From Halobacterium sp. R2-5 (lineage in GTDB: Archaea > Halobacteriota > Halobacteria > Halobacteriales > Halobacteriaceae), in assembly GCF_011734195.1 (NCBI RefSeq), contig NZ_JAANTH010000001.1:496001-560000 (forward strand): a stretch of 64,000 nt of DNA. Direction: 5' to 3'. Numbering within the stretch: the stretch's first letter is position 1; each line of letters starts with the position of its first letter. Under the pieces are notes generated by a model. It saw only the letters and a program-made list of their open reading frames with translations, was not told the DNA's origin and did not search any database. This document shows positions 27,530-36,231 of this stretch, one piece after another. The translations under genes and the position numbers were made by a program.

Positions 27530-28317
27530 GTGTTGGCAGCTCCGTAGTCGATGAGGTTCATCCCGCGTTTCACGAGGTTGACTGCGTGGTCCTTCGAGCG
27601 AGCCGACACCAGCTCCGGCAGCGAGTCCGCCCAGCGGCTCGGGTGAGCGAGCACGCACGCGCGGTCGAGCTCGCCGGTCCGGAACAGGGTCGCGAGGTCG
27701 GTCGTCGTCGCGGCGGCGACGGCCTTCCGGCTGTCGCCGACCGTCTCGTCTTTGATCTTGAGGTCGCCGTCGAGCCACGTCCGGCCCGTGTCCGAGAAGT
27801 ACGTCACGTCCGCGAAGTCCATCGAGAGGTACGCTTCCCCGAGGAGGTCGTACGCCTCGAAGCTCGGGGCGCCCGGCTCGGTCCACATGTCGCGGTTGTC
27901 GTGGGGCGACAGCGGGTTGCCGTGCATACAGATTGTGTCGACGCTGCACGCCCGGCGGAACACGTCGAGGTTGTTCGCGAACCGCCGGTGGGCGCCCGCT
28001 ACGTCGCCGCTCGCGCGCACGTAGTCCTCGTAGTGGTAGCCGACCTCGTGGCCGAGGTCCTCGATTCGCTGGACGCGCTCGCGGGTGAACGTGCTCGTGC
28101 GGTAGTAGTACGTCGCCGCGACGCCGCGGTCGGCCTCCAGTTCGGCCATGCGCTCGGCGTTGCCGGGCTTCCGGTCGACGTCGTGGCGCAGGACGACGAA
28201 CCGCTCGGGGAGGTCGTCGCTCGCGAGGTACTCGCGGACCGTCAGCGGCTCCACGTCCGCGTCGTCGACGGCGTCCAGCAGGTCCGCGTACGCGGCCATC
28301 GTGAACTCGCCTGTCAC
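27526..28317 (-). CDS. Polysaccharide deacetylase-like protein, copy 2
   Basis: 263 residues from a GTG overlapping the previous stop (GTGA). HDVD motif in FVVLRHDVDRKPGNAERMAE (about 43-60), GVAATYYYRTSTF strand, a His-rich HEVGYHYEDYV and the ICMHGNPLSPHDNRDMW segment. This is the short deacetylase-like family of archaeal and bacterial polysaccharide loci, often annotated only as a hypothetical deacetylase. Probably removes an acetyl group from a precursor sugar. Follows the UDP-sugar dehydrogenase gene and is translationally coupled to it. Confidence 0.8.
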   Translation of the reverse strand: MTGEFTMAAYADLLDAVDDADVEPLTVREYLASDDLPERFVVLRHDVDRKPGNAERMAELEADRGVAATYYYRTSTFTRERVQRIEDLGHEVGYHYEDYVRASGDVAGAHRRFANNLDVFRRACSVDTICMHGNPLSPHDNRDMWTEPGAPSFEAYDLLGEAYLSMDFADVTYFSDTGRTWLDGDLKIKDETVGDSRKAVAAATTTDLATLFRTGELDRACVLAHPSRWADSLPELVSARSKDHAVNLVKRGMNLIDYGAANT

Positions 28318-29696
28318 GCCCACCCCCTCCCGACAGTGTACACCCGGTGGTCGCTGCCGTCGAGGTCCAGCACGTCGTGGCCGTCCACGACGACCAGCGG
28401 GTCGAAATCGTCCCACGCCACGGCGTCGAACTCCTCGTGGGCGGTCGCGAGCACGACCGCGTCGAGGTCGAGGGCCGCGAGCTCGTCGACGTCGACGTGC
28501 TCGGCGGGGACGCCCTCGGCGTCCACGAGCGGGTCGGCGGCGTACACCGTCGCGCCGCGCTCGTCGAGGTGCTCGCAGACGTCGATGCCGGGGCTGGCGC
28601 GCGTCTCCGCGACGCCCGCGCGGTAGGTCAGCCCGAGCACACCGACGCTGGCGTCCGCGACCGCGCCGCCGTCCGTGGCGTACGCGCTCGACGCCGCCTC
28701 GTCGTCCCGTGCCGCGAGTCCCTCGCCGACGCGGTCGGCGACGAACCCCGGCATCGCGTCGTTGACTTCGCGGGCCTTCGCGACCAGCGGCGCGTCCGTC
28801 TCCAGCCAGTTCAACACGAAGTACGGGTAGTACGGGATGCAGTGTCCGCCGACGCCCGGCCCCGGCCGGTGGATGTCGCAGTACGGCTGGGTGTTCGCGG
28901 CGTCGATGGCGTCCCGCACCTCGATGCCGAGCTCGTCGGTGAGCCGCGCGAGCTCGTTCGCGAGCGCGATGTTCGCGTCCCGGTACAGCCCCTCGAACAC
29001 CTTCACGGCCTCCGCCGTCGTGGTGTCCGCGACCGGGATGACGTCGTTGTCCACGAGCTCCGCGTAGACGAGCTCGGCGACCCGCGTGCTCTCGTCGTCG
29101 ATGCCGCCGACGACCTTCGGGTGGGTGCCGCGGACGTCCTGTAACGCCTGTCCGCTGGACGTCCGCTCCGGGCAGAACGCCACCCCGAACGCGTCCCGCG
29201 GCACGCCGCTCTCTTCGGCGACGAGCGGCGCGAGCACGTCCTCGCAGGTGCGCGGCGGCACCGTCGACTCGACGACCACGAGGTCGCCGGGCGTCAGGCC
29301 GTCCGCGATGTCGGTCGCGACGGACTCCACGACCGAGAGGTCGGGGTCGTTGTGCTCGTCGACGAGTGTCGGCACGATGACGACGTGCACGCTCGCCTCG
29401 GCCGCCGCGGCCGCGCCGTCCGTCGTCGCGGTGAGCGCGCCCCGCTCGGAGAGCGACGCGACGAGCTCGGGGAGGTCGGGTTCGCCCGTGATGTGGCACT
29501 CGCCGGCGTTCACGGCGTCGACCACGGACTGGTCGACGTCCACGCCGGTGACGTTGCCCGTGTTCTCCGCGTACACGGACGCCAGCGGCAGCCCCATCTT
29601 CCCGAGGCCGTACACCGCGACCGGCACCTCGCCGGTGCGGAACCACTCGCGCTGGGTCGCGGGCGCCGCCGTGGCGCCGTACAGCGACCGGCTCAC
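28314..29696 (-). CDS. UDP-N-acetylhexosamine 6-dehydrogenase (WecC / WbpA type)
   Basis: 460 residues from a GTG overlapping the previous stop. NAD loop VAVYGLGKMGLPLASVYAE (about 25-43), IVPTLVDEHNDPDL, VESTVPPRT and the catalytic Cys in GPGVGGHCIPYYPYF, the form seen in UDP-ManNAc and UDP-GlcNAc dehydrogenases. It should oxidise C6 of a UDP-N-acetylhexosamine twice to the uronic acid. In this operon it is the WbpA step, feeding the WbpB-, WbpE- and WbpD-like enzymes encoded just upstream. Confidence 0.9.
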   Translation of the reverse strand: MSRSLYGATAAPATQREWFRTGEVPVAVYGLGKMGLPLASVYAENTGNVTGVDVDQSVVDAVNAGECHITGEPDLPELVASLSERGALTATTDGAAAAAEASVHVVIVPTLVDEHNDPDLSVVESVATDIADGLTPGDLVVVESTVPPRTCEDVLAPLVAEESGVPRDAFGVAFCPERTSSGQALQDVRGTHPKVVGGIDDESTRVAELVYAELVDNDVIPVADTTTAEAVKVFEGLYRDANIALANELARLTDELGIEVRDAIDAANTQPYCDIHRPGPGVGGHCIPYYPYFVLNWLETDAPLVAKAREVNDAMPGFVADRVGEGLAARDDEAASSAYATDGGAVADASVGVLGLTYRAGVAETRASPGIDVCEHLDERGATVYAADPLVDAEGVPAEHVDVDELAALDLDAVVLATAHEEFDAVAWDDFDPLVVVDGHDVLDLDGSDHRVYTVGRGWA

Positions 29697-30667
29697 GGCC
29701 GCACCTCCTGGGGCTCGCGGTCGGCGATCTGCGCGGCGACGCGGGTCGCCACCTCCACGGCGCGGACGCCGTCCTCCGCGGTGACGACCGGCTCGGTGCC
29801 GTTCCGGACCGCCTCCGCGAACGCCGCGAGCTCGCGCTTCAGCGGCTCGCCGTTCTCAACGAGCGGCCGCTCGACGACGCTCTCGACGCGGTGCCGGAGG
29901 TCGCCGTCCGCGGAGACGTACTCCGGCGTCGACCCGCGGTGTATCTCCACGGACTGGTCGAGGTAGTCGACGTTCACCCGGCAGTCCGCGGCGGTGATGG
30001 CGAGCTGGCGGACCTTCTGCTGGGTGACGCGGCTCGCGGTCAGCGACGCCGTCACGCCGCCGTCGAACGAGCACGTCGCGGTCGCGTAGTTGCCGTCGGT
30101 GCTGCCGGTCGCCGCCAGCGACGCGGGCTCGCTGTCCAGCAGCGAGCAGACGACGTCGATGTCGTGGATCATCAGGTCGAAGACGACGCTCGTGTCGATG
30201 TCCCGCTCCAGCGGCGGGCCGAGCCGGTCGGCGGTCACCGCGATGACGTCCAGTTCCGGGACGATGGCTTCGAGCGCCCGGACCGCCGGGTTGAACCGCT
30301 CGATGTGGCCGACCTGGAGCGTGACGCCCGCGGCGCGGGCGGCGGCCGCGAGCTCGCGGCCGCGGTCGGGGTCGGCGACGAACGGCTTCTCGCAGAGCAC
30401 GTGCACGCCGGCGTCGATCGCGTTCTGGACGGTGTCGGCGTGGAACCGCGTCGGCACCGCGACCGAGACGGCGTCCGCGCGCTCCAGGAGGTCCGACGTG
30501 ACGTACGGCGTCGTGTCGAACTCCGTGGCGACGCGGTCCGCGGCCGCCGCGTCGGCGTCCGCGACGCCCACCAGCTCGGTCTCCCCGAGTTCGCTGTAGA
30601 CGCGGGCGTGGTTGCGGCCCATGCTCCCGACGCCGACGACGCCCGTCTGCAGTGGCTCCTCGCTCAC
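29693..30667 (-). CDS. Gfo/Idh/MocA UDP-uronate 3-dehydrogenase (WbpB-like)
   Basis: 324 residues, GTG start inside the previous stop (GTGA). Rossmann loop TGVVGVGSMGRNHARVYSEL, the EKP motif in VLCEKPFVADP, and the GHIERFNPAVRAL segment characteristic of WbpB/WlbA-type enzymes. The late FDLMIHDIDVV supplies the conserved His/Asp. In the WbpB pathway this oxidises C3 of UDP-GlcNAcA to the 3-keto sugar for transamination. Assignment rests on family motif plus the adjacent aminotransferase, acetyltransferase and 6-dehydrogenase genes. Confidence 0.87.
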   Translation of the reverse strand: MSEEPLQTGVVGVGSMGRNHARVYSELGETELVGVADADAAAADRVATEFDTTPYVTSDLLERADAVSVAVPTRFHADTVQNAIDAGVHVLCEKPFVADPDRGRELAAAARAAGVTLQVGHIERFNPAVRALEAIVPELDVIAVTADRLGPPLERDIDTSVVFDLMIHDIDVVCSLLDSEPASLAATGSTDGNYATATCSFDGGVTASLTASRVTQQKVRQLAITAADCRVNVDYLDQSVEIHRGSTPEYVSADGDLRHRVESVVERPLVENGEPLKRELAAFAEAVRNGTEPVVTAEDGVRAVEVATRVAAQIADREPQEVRP

Positions 30668-31776
30668 GAGTCCACCACCTCCGCGGGCTGCGCGGTCGTG
30701 GCCTCCTCGAAGGACGCGACAGCATCCGCGATCGCGTCGAGGTCCTTCGGCGAGAGGTTCGGGTGGACGGGCAGCGACAGCACGCGCTCCGCCGCGCGCT
30801 CCGCGACCGGGAGGTCGGCTTCGACGTCCGCGTAGGCCTCCTGCTCGTGGATGGGGACCGGGTAGTAGATGCCCGTGTCCACGCCGCGCTCGGCGAGGTG
30901 GTCCCGGAGCGCGTCCCGGTCGTCGCTCGTGACCGTGAACTGGTGGTACACCGAGCGCACGTGGTCGGGCTCGTGGACGACCTCGACGCTCGTGTCCGCG
31001 AGCCGCTCCGCGAGGTAGGCGGCGTTCTCGCGGCGCGCCCTGTTGTACTCCGGGAGCTTCGCGAGCTGCGCGCGCCCGATGGCCGCACAGAGGCTCGTCA
31101 TCCGGAAGTTGTGTCCCACGCGTTCGTGCTCGTAGCCGCTCGTGCGGCCGTGGTCGCAGAACTGCCGGACGCGCTCGGCGACGCCGTCGTGCTCGGTGGT
31201 GACCATGCCGCCCTCGCCGGACATCATGTTCTTCGTCGGGTAGAACGAGAAGCACGCGACGTCCCCGAGCGTGCCGACGCGCTCGCCGCGGTACTCGGCG
31301 CCGTGGGCCTGCGCGGCGTCCTCCACGAGCGCGAGCGCGTGGTCGGCGGCGATGTCCTGGAGCCGGCGCATCTCCGCGGGCGTGCCGTAGAGGTGGACCG
31401 CGAGGATGGCGGCGACGTCCTCGCGGCGCGCGACGACGTCCGCGACGCTGTCGGGGTCGAGCGTGAGCGTGTCCGGCTTGACGTCCGCGAACACGGGCTC
31501 GGCGCCCGCGTGCCGGATGGCGTTCGCGCTCGCGACGAACGAGAACGGCGTCGTCACGACGGTGTCGCCCTCGCCGATGCCGAGCGCCTCGAAGGCGGCG
31601 TGCAGCGCCGTGGTGCCGTTGGTCGTCGCGACCGCGTGGTCGGCGCCGCAGAACGACGCGAACTCGTTCTCGAACTCGCGGACGACCGGACCGTCGGCGA
31701 GCTGGCCGTCGTCGAGGACGTCGAGGACGCCCTCGCGCTCGGCGTCGCCGATCTCCGGGTCGGCGATGGGAATCAT
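30664..31776 (-). CDS. DegT/DnrJ/EryC1/StrS sugar aminotransferase (WbpE-like)
   Basis: 370 residues, PLP fold type I. Visible sites: [18 protein letters not shown] (PLP-phosphate), [18 protein letters not shown] (Asp/Gln-Ala-His), and the Schiff-base Lys in [16 protein letters not shown]. The C-terminus has [13 protein letters not shown] and the zip [10 protein letters not shown]. It should transfer an amino group from Glu to a 3-keto-UDP sugar. The ATG overlaps the acetyltransferase stop (ATGA). Placed between WbpD- and WbpB-like genes, it completes a 3-amino-sugar route. Confidence 0.92.
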   Translation of the reverse strand: MIPIADPEIGDAEREGVLDVLDDGQLADGPVVREFENEFASFCGADHAVATTNGTTALHAAFEALGIGEGDTVVTTPFSFVASANAIRHAGAEPVFADVKPDTLTLDPDSVADVVARREDVAAILAVHLYGTPAEMRRLQDIAADHALALVEDAAQAHGAEYRGERVGTLGDVACFSFYPTKNMMSGEGGMVTTEHDGVAERVRQFCDHGRTSGYEHERVGHNFRMTSLCAAIGRAQLAKLPEYNRARRENAAYLAERLADTSVEVVHEPDHVRSVYHQFTVTSDDRDALRDHLAERGVDTGIYYPVPIHEQEAYADVEADLPVAERAAERVLSLPVHPNLSPKDLDAIADAVASFEEATTAQPAEVVDS

Positions 31777-32345
31777 TGGTGGTTCCCCCCGGTCAGCGGC
31801 TCCGGGAGCTCCTCGTGGCGCGCCGGCGTGCCGACCGCGAGCGTCTCCGGCGGGACGTCGTCGACGACGACGCTGTTCGCGGCGACGAACGACCCCTCGC
31901 CGACGGTCACCCCCGGTAGCACGGTGGCGTTCGCGCCGATGGAGACGTCGTCCTCGATGGTCGGCCCTTCGAGCTCGGCGGCCGTCCGGAGCGGGTACTG
32001 GTCGTTCGTGAGGACGGCGTGCGGGCCGAAGAACACGCGGTCGCCCACAGTCGTCTCCTGTGGGATGTAGACGCCCGTCTGGAGCCGGACGTCGTCGCCG
32101 ATGGTGCACTCGCCGTCTATCACGGAGTGCGTCCCGACGAGCACGTTGTCGCCGAGGGTGGTGTTCTCGCGGACGACGGCGTCGTGGCCGGTCGCGAACC
32201 CGTCGCCGATTTCGACGTCGGCGTACACCACGGTGCCGCTGCGGATGGTCGGGCTCTCGCCGATCGTCGGCGCGGCGCCGTCGCGCTCGCCGAGCGTGGC
32301 GTCCGGGTGCACGTCGGCGTCCGGCCCGAACGCGGCGTCAGTCAT
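31773..32345 (-). CDS. Hexapeptide-repeat sugar N-acetyltransferase (WbpD-like)
   Basis: 190 residues, nearly all left-handed beta-helix hexapeptide repeats ([38 protein letters not shown]), with the [20 protein letters not shown] ending typical of acetyl-CoA-dependent sugar acetyltransferases. It should N-acetylate the 3-amino group made by the aminotransferase. First enzyme gene of the overlapping operon. The ATG at 32345 overlaps the stop of a 35-codon upstream ORF by ATGA, and the promoter-type box lies 150 bp away. Confidence 0.9.
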   Translation of the reverse strand: MTDAAFGPDADVHPDATLGERDGAAPTIGESPTIRSGTVVYADVEIGDGFATGHDAVVRENTTLGDNVLVGTHSVIDGECTIGDDVRLQTGVYIPQETTVGDRVFFGPHAVLTNDQYPLRTAAELEGPTIEDDVSIGANATVLPGVTVGEGSFVAANSVVVDDVPPETLAVGTPARHEELPEPLTGGNHQ

Positions 32346-32445
32346 CGCGACCCTCCGCGCCCGCTGTGCGCGACGCAGACGCCCGCTGTCGGGGGCCGAG
32401 CGTCGGTTCGACAGGGCGAGTCGAATGTAGGATGGTCTCTAACAT
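32338..32445 (-). CDS. Possible 35-residue leader ORF upstream of the wbpD-like gene
   Basis: An open frame of 35 codons starts with ATG at 32445, 49 nt after an ATAACAAT box, and ends with a TGA that overlaps the ATG of the acetyltransferase gene by 4 nt. This is the same coupling used by all downstream genes. The peptide is basic and Ser/Arg/Thr-rich ([17 protein letters not shown] at its start), unlike the acidic proteins around it, so it may be translated only to couple or control the operon. The reading frame could also be fortuitous. Confidence 0.35.
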   Translation of the reverse strand: MLETILHSTRPVEPTLGPRQRASASRTAGAEGRDD

Positions 32446-32494
32446 GAGTCGGTACCGCCGGTGGCGGTTATCGGGCTTAACCCGCGAGCGACCC

Positions 32495-32502
32495 ATTGTT
32501 AT
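32495..32502 (-). promoter_or_regulatory. ATAACAAT promoter-type box
   Basis: Minus-strand CTATAACAATGGG, the only good promoter candidate for the eight-gene overlapping operon. It ends 49 nt before the leader ORF and 149 nt before the acetyltransferase start, so this transcript has an unusually long 5' region. Confidence 0.55.
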
Positions 32503-32539
32503 AGACGAGCTTTCGGGTGTTAGCGGCACCCTGCGGGGT

Positions 32540-33250
32540 TCACTCGGGCTTCTCGGCGACGGGGAACAGCGCCGGCCCGAGGTACGCCGAGGCGCGGCCG
32601 CTCCGGCCGAGGAACGCCAACACCTCGAACTCCGCGGCGCGGAGCTGCCGGCAGACCGAGACGGGGTCGGTGTAGTACAGCGAGGGGTCGCCGCGCTCGC
32701 CGACCGGGAGCTTGTACGGCGACCCGAGGCGGCCGCGGCGCGCGTTCGTCGCCCAGAACCGCCCCAGGCTGGTGAGGTGGTCCCGGGTCGGCGGGTACGG
32801 CACGAGCTTCCGGACGAGGTTGTGCGTGCTGAACGCGAACCGGCCGCCGGGCGCGAGCACCCGGTGGATCTCCGCCAGCGCAGCCGCGCGCCGGCTCGCC
32901 GGCCGGAGCTCGTCGAGGCCGTTGTACGAGAACAGCACGTAGTCGAAGGACTCGTCGGGGAACGGGAGCCGCGAGGCGTCCGCGGTGACGTAGCCGCCGT
33001 CGGGGTCGGCGTGGCGGGCCGCTAGAACCATCGCTCGGTTGACGTCCACGCCCGTCACGTCGAACCCGCGGTCGGCGAGCGCCGTCGTGGTTCTGCCCGC
33101 CCCGCAGCCGACGTCGAGGACGCGGCTCCCGGGCGCGAAGTACGCCTCGACGGCGCGGCGCTCCCGCTCGGAGAGGCCACGGTCGCGGTTCGCGACGTAC
33201 CTGGAGACCACGGCCGGCTGCTCGTAGAACGCCGCGCTGTCCTCGGACAC
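32540..33250 (-). CDS. Class I SAM-dependent methyltransferase
   Basis: 236 residues from GTG. SAM motif I VLDVGCGAGRTTTALADRGF (about 45-64), acidic motif II GVDVNRAMVL, motif IV/post-I YVTADASRLPFPDESFDYVL and LAPGGRFAFST. Ubiquinone/methyltransferase-11-like fold. In this setting it could methylate a sugar, but the substrate cannot be inferred from sequence. Transcribed in the same direction as the operon upstream of it, with no overlap. Confidence 0.87.
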   Translation of the reverse strand: MSEDSAAFYEQPAVVSRYVANRDRGLSERERRAVEAYFAPGSRVLDVGCGAGRTTTALADRGFDVTGVDVNRAMVLAARHADPDGGYVTADASRLPFPDESFDYVLFSYNGLDELRPASRRAAALAEIHRVLAPGGRFAFSTHNLVRKLVPYPPTRDHLTSLGRFWATNARRGRLGSPYKLPVGERGDPSLYYTDPVSVCRQLRAAEFEVLAFLGRSGRASAYLGPALFPVAEKPE

Positions 33251-33352
33251 GACTGCCCGTTAGCGGCAGTGTCACTTGGTTAGAAACCGCGTCCGCGGGG
33301 GTACGGCGGGCTTACGGGCCACCGGCGCGACAGGAATCGTGGGTCCGGGCGC

Positions 33353-34732
33353 TCACTCGGTCGTGGAGTTCTCGCAGCTGGCCGAGCCGGGGTCGCGGCT
33401 GAGCGTGACGTTGCTGCGCTGGATGGAGGAGTTCTGCAGCGAGAGCGGGTCCCCGGTGACGGCCACGGACGCGTCGACCAGTTCGCCGGCGACGTTCTGC
33501 GTGCTCAGGCCGTCGCGGTTCTCGCCGGGCTGGTGGACGCAGACGTTCCGGAACTCGCACTGGTCGCGGTTCGCCGCGACGATGGCCGCGCCGCCCGACG
33601 CCGACCCCGTGATGGTGATGTCCTCGCAGCGGAACGGCCCGCGCTGCGTGCCGTCCTCGTCGCGACTCGGGCTCTTCACGCGCACCGCGTTCACGTCGTC
33701 CGCGTCGACGCGGAGCTGGCAGTTCCGCACGGTCGCGGACTCCAGCTCCGACGCGAACGTGATCGCGCCGTCGCTGCTGGAGACTTCCAGCATCTCCACG
33801 ACGCAGTTCTCGACGAGCAGCTCCTCGCCCGCGCGCAGCCGGATGCCGCGCATGTTCTCGAGGCCGAGGTCGCCGTCGTCGCAGACCACGTGGGCGCCGC
33901 GGACGACGCTCGACTCGCTGGTCTGGATGCGGATGCTGGAGATGCCGTTGTTCTTGTAGAGGCCGCCTTCGACAGTTATCGACCCTTCCGGCGGGTCGGC
34001 GTAGAGCCCGTTGTCCGCGAACCCCTCGATGTGGCAGTCCACGAACGAGACGTCGCCGTGGTTCTGCGCGCCGACCTCGGCGCCGGTCACGCCGGAGTCC
34101 GCCATCGAGCCGTCCGGCAGCGAGAGCCGCTCGACGAGCCCGGTGCCGTCGGGGTCGGTGACGTCTAGCCTGACGACGTCGTTGTCGACGTCTACCTCGC
34201 CCGCGACGGCCACGTCACGGATGACGACGCTGTCCTGTGCGCGAGCGAGTATCGGCCGGCCGCCGGTCTGGTTGGCGGTGAAGTCGAAGGTCACGCCCTG
34301 AATCGAGACCTCGCGGGCGGGCTCCGGGTAGCCGAACGCGAGCAGCACGGTGTCGTAGCCGTCGCGGGGGACGATGGTCGCGTCGTTGCCGAACACGCCG
34401 AGGCGGTCCGCGCCGAGCCCGATGGTGTCGTCGACGCGGTACCGGCCGGGCGGCAGGTAGAGCAGCCGTCCGTCCGTCGCCTCCTCGACGAGCAGGTCGT
34501 CGATGGGCTCGCTGCCGGTGGTGTCGGCTCCGGCGTCGGCGAGGTTCCGGACTTCGTCGAGGCCGAGCTCGTCGGCGACCCGGGCGGGCGAGGTCTCCGG
34601 TGGGCGGGGTTGTGGTGCCGAGCGTGTCTCGGGCGAGTCCGGCGTCTCGTCGGTGTTGCGGCCGCCACAGCCGGCGAGAGCGGCAGCGCCGACGACGCCG
34701 AGACTGCGGAGGAACTGGCGTCGGTGCTTCAC
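33353..34732 (-). CDS. Tat-exported beta-helix lipoprotein
   Basis: 459 residues from a GTG. Twin-arginine motif HRRQFLRSLGVVG and lipobox LAGC (Cys about 22) mark a Tat lipoprotein; a Thr/Pro-rich spacer follows. The main body (about 90-450) is a right-handed parallel beta-helix with repeats such as VVIRDVAVAGEV and VRNCQLRVDADDV. It lacks obvious pectate-lyase catalytic residues and could bind or trim surface polysaccharide. ATAACAAA (34759-34766) ends 26 nt before the GTG, supporting that start. Two CGGCTTAC copies lie just upstream of the box. Confidence 0.87.
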   Translation of the reverse strand: MKHRRQFLRSLGVVGAAALAGCGGRNTDETPDSPETRSAPQPRPPETSPARVADELGLDEVRNLADAGADTTGSEPIDDLLVEEATDGRLLYLPPGRYRVDDTIGLGADRLGVFGNDATIVPRDGYDTVLLAFGYPEPAREVSIQGVTFDFTANQTGGRPILARAQDSVVIRDVAVAGEVDVDNDVVRLDVTDPDGTGLVERLSLPDGSMADSGVTGAEVGAQNHGDVSFVDCHIEGFADNGLYADPPEGSITVEGGLYKNNGISSIRIQTSESSVVRGAHVVCDDGDLGLENMRGIRLRAGEELLVENCVVEMLEVSSSDGAITFASELESATVRNCQLRVDADDVNAVRVKSPSRDEDGTQRGPFRCEDITITGSASGGAAIVAANRDQCEFRNVCVHQPGENRDGLSTQNVAGELVDASVAVTGDPLSLQNSSIQRSNVTLSRDPGSASCENSTTE

Positions 34733-34758
34733 TACGCGGTGAAACGGCGGATGAACGC

Positions 34759-34766
34759 TTTGTTAT
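34759..34766 (-). promoter_or_regulatory. ATAACAAA promoter-type box
   Basis: Minus-strand CCATAACAAAGCG ending 26 nt before the GTG of the beta-helix lipoprotein. CGGCTTACTG and CGGCTTACGT occur upstream of it at about 34787 and 34819 (minus strand). Confidence 0.5.
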
Positions 34767-34841
34767 GGGCTTCGAACGGCAGTAAGCCGAGCCTGTTCGG
34801 CGGCGGAGCACGTAAGCCGGTCGAGCGCGTACGCCGGCGCA

Positions 34842-35612
34842 ATGAGTAGGGGGCAACCAGACAGTTCCGACGCCGCAGTAGGGGCGGAATTATCGGCTAC
34901 TCCCGTCGACGGCGACGACCCGAGGCTGTCCGGCGACCGCGTCCGCGTGGTCGACACAGGCGACGGTTACCCGGTCGTGCTCGTCGGCGTCGTCCACGAC
35001 CACCCGGCGAGCGTCCACCGCGCCCGCGCCGTCACCGAGGCCGTCGACCCGCCGACGCTCGCGGTGGAGCTCCCCGACGCGCTCGTCGGCCTGTTCGCGT
35101 CGTACGCCGAAACTACCGACGCCGCGGGCGGCGAGATGACGGCGGCCATCGACGCGGCGCCGGACGCGGACGTCGTCGGCATCGACGCGCCCGACCTCGG
35201 GTCGACTCGGGAGCTGGTCGCGGAGGTGCGCGACGCTCGTCCGTCGCTGGACGCGACGGCCCGGATCGCGCGGGCGTTCGGTCGACTCGTCTCGCGGACG
35301 ACTCGCGGCTGGCTTCACGCGGCGGGCGTGCCCGCGTCCTGGCTCGGGGACGTCCCCGGGGAGGCCCAGCGGTTCGACTGCTCGCTCAGTGACCCGCCGG
35401 CCGAGCAGGCCGCCCACGAGACCGCCCACGTCCGCCGGAGCACGTCGCTGCTGCGGACGTTCGAGGTGCCGGCGGCGACGCGCGTGGTGGACGCCGCTCG
35501 GGAGCGGTACATGGCGCGCCGGCTCGCGGCGCTCCGAGAAGAGTCACTCGTCGTCGCGGTGGTCGGGTTCAGCCACCTCGAAGAAATCGCGGCCGGTGTG
35601 GCGGCCGACTGA
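34842..35612 (+). CDS. TraB-family (pheromone shutdown-like) protein
   Basis: 256 residues. A disordered N-terminus is followed by the TraB pattern: VVLVGVVHDHPASVHRARAV (conserved His), LAVELPDALVGLFASYA, and the late RERYMARRLAAL and VVAVVGFSHLEEIA. Related to the TraB/GumN/Tiki hydrolase superfamily, which contains metal-dependent proteases in animals; archaeal members have no known substrate. It is divergent from the beta-helix lipoprotein across 109 bp and convergent with the small PRC-like gene 5 bp beyond its stop. Confidence 0.78.
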   Translation: MSRGQPDSSDAAVGAELSATPVDGDDPRLSGDRVRVVDTGDGYPVVLVGVVHDHPASVHRARAVTEAVDPPTLAVELPDALVGLFASYAETTDAAGGEMTAAIDAAPDADVVGIDAPDLGSTRELVAEVRDARPSLDATARIARAFGRLVSRTTRGWLHAAGVPASWLGDVPGEAQRFDCSLSDPPAEQAAHETAHVRRSTSLLRTFEVPAATRVVDAARERYMARRLAALREESLVVAVVGFSHLEEIAAGVAAD

Positions 35613-35617
35613 AGGCG

Positions 35618-35851
35618 CTAGTTCTGCAGTCGGATCTCGTCCTCGGAGGTCGCGTCGATCTCCGACTCATCGAGCACGTACGTGTCGGAGTCGTCGTCCA
35701 TGCCGAGCCGCTGGCGGACGCTGTCCGTGAGTCCGGGTTCGGGTGTCACGTGCGCCTCCTCGCCCTGTACGTCCCTGACCTCGCCGATCGTGTCGCCGTC
35801 CTGTGTCACTACGCGCTTGCCCTCGTCGCTTGAGTCTAACATGCCTGCCAT
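35618..35851 (-). CDS. Small PRC-barrel-like protein
   Basis: 77 residues starting MAGMLDSSDEGKRVV; a second ATG three codons in (35842) is an equally good start. The first half, GKRVVTQDGDTIGEVRDV, is the strand-turn-strand of a PRC-barrel, while the acidic tail carries DDDSDTYVLDESEID. Haloarchaeal genomes encode many such small PRC-barrel proteins of unknown role; RNA-processing or photosynthetic-reaction-centre-like adaptor functions are known for the superfamily only. GTTACAAT at about 35900-35907 on the minus strand is a possible promoter. Confidence 0.72.
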   Translation of the reverse strand: MAGMLDSSDEGKRVVTQDGDTIGEVRDVQGEEAHVTPEPGLTDSVRQRLGMDDDSDTYVLDESEIDATSEDEIRLQN

Positions 35852-36051
35852 AATGTCTCGGCGGCGTCGCGGCCACCGGCTCGGGGTACAAATCCCGCTC
35901 GCATTGTAACACAGGCGCTACGCGCTCGCCGGGGCGACGCTACTCGCGGCGGGGGTGAGCTTACTCGGTGACGTTACTCCCCTCTAGGCGGCGCGAAACG
36001 CCCGTAAGGAGGTAAATAACCAAACTCGTGACGCGCACGTGATTGGGTACG

Positions 36052-36231
36052 ATGCCACGGTGTCGCAACTGCGAAAGCCACGTGACCGAACAGTTCGCCC
36101 GCGTCTTTGGCGACAACGAAGACCACGTCCACAGCTGTATCGACTGTACGGCGAACACGGACCTCTACGACGGCGCGGGGTCGAACGGGGACGGCGCCAC
36201 GGAGGTCGCCGCGACGGCCTGGGAGCAGTAA
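36052..36231 (+). CDS. Small zinc-finger protein (DUF7563 type)
   Basis: 59 residues. Two Cys pairs in MPRCRNCESH and VHSCIDCTAN form a likely zinc ribbon with DNA-, RNA- or protein-binding potential. The sequence pattern (VTEQFARVFGDNEDHVHSC) is a conserved haloarchaeal small-protein family. The ATG at 36052 is preferred over the TTG three codons earlier. TAAATAA at about 36013 is a good TATA element 32 nt upstream. Function unknown. Confidence 0.8.
   Translation: MPRCRNCESHVTEQFARVFGDNEDHVHSCIDCTANTDLYDGAGSNGDGATEVAATAWEQ

Noticed and set aside
35881-35900. GGGTACAAATCCCGC resembles a tRNA T-arm (GGTTCAAATCC)
   Set aside because: Only the arm is present: there is no acceptor, D or anticodon stem in the bases before it and the T-loop lacks the TTC sequence. 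It lies in the promoter region of the PRC-like gene. A tRNA remnant at an attachment site would be a guess.
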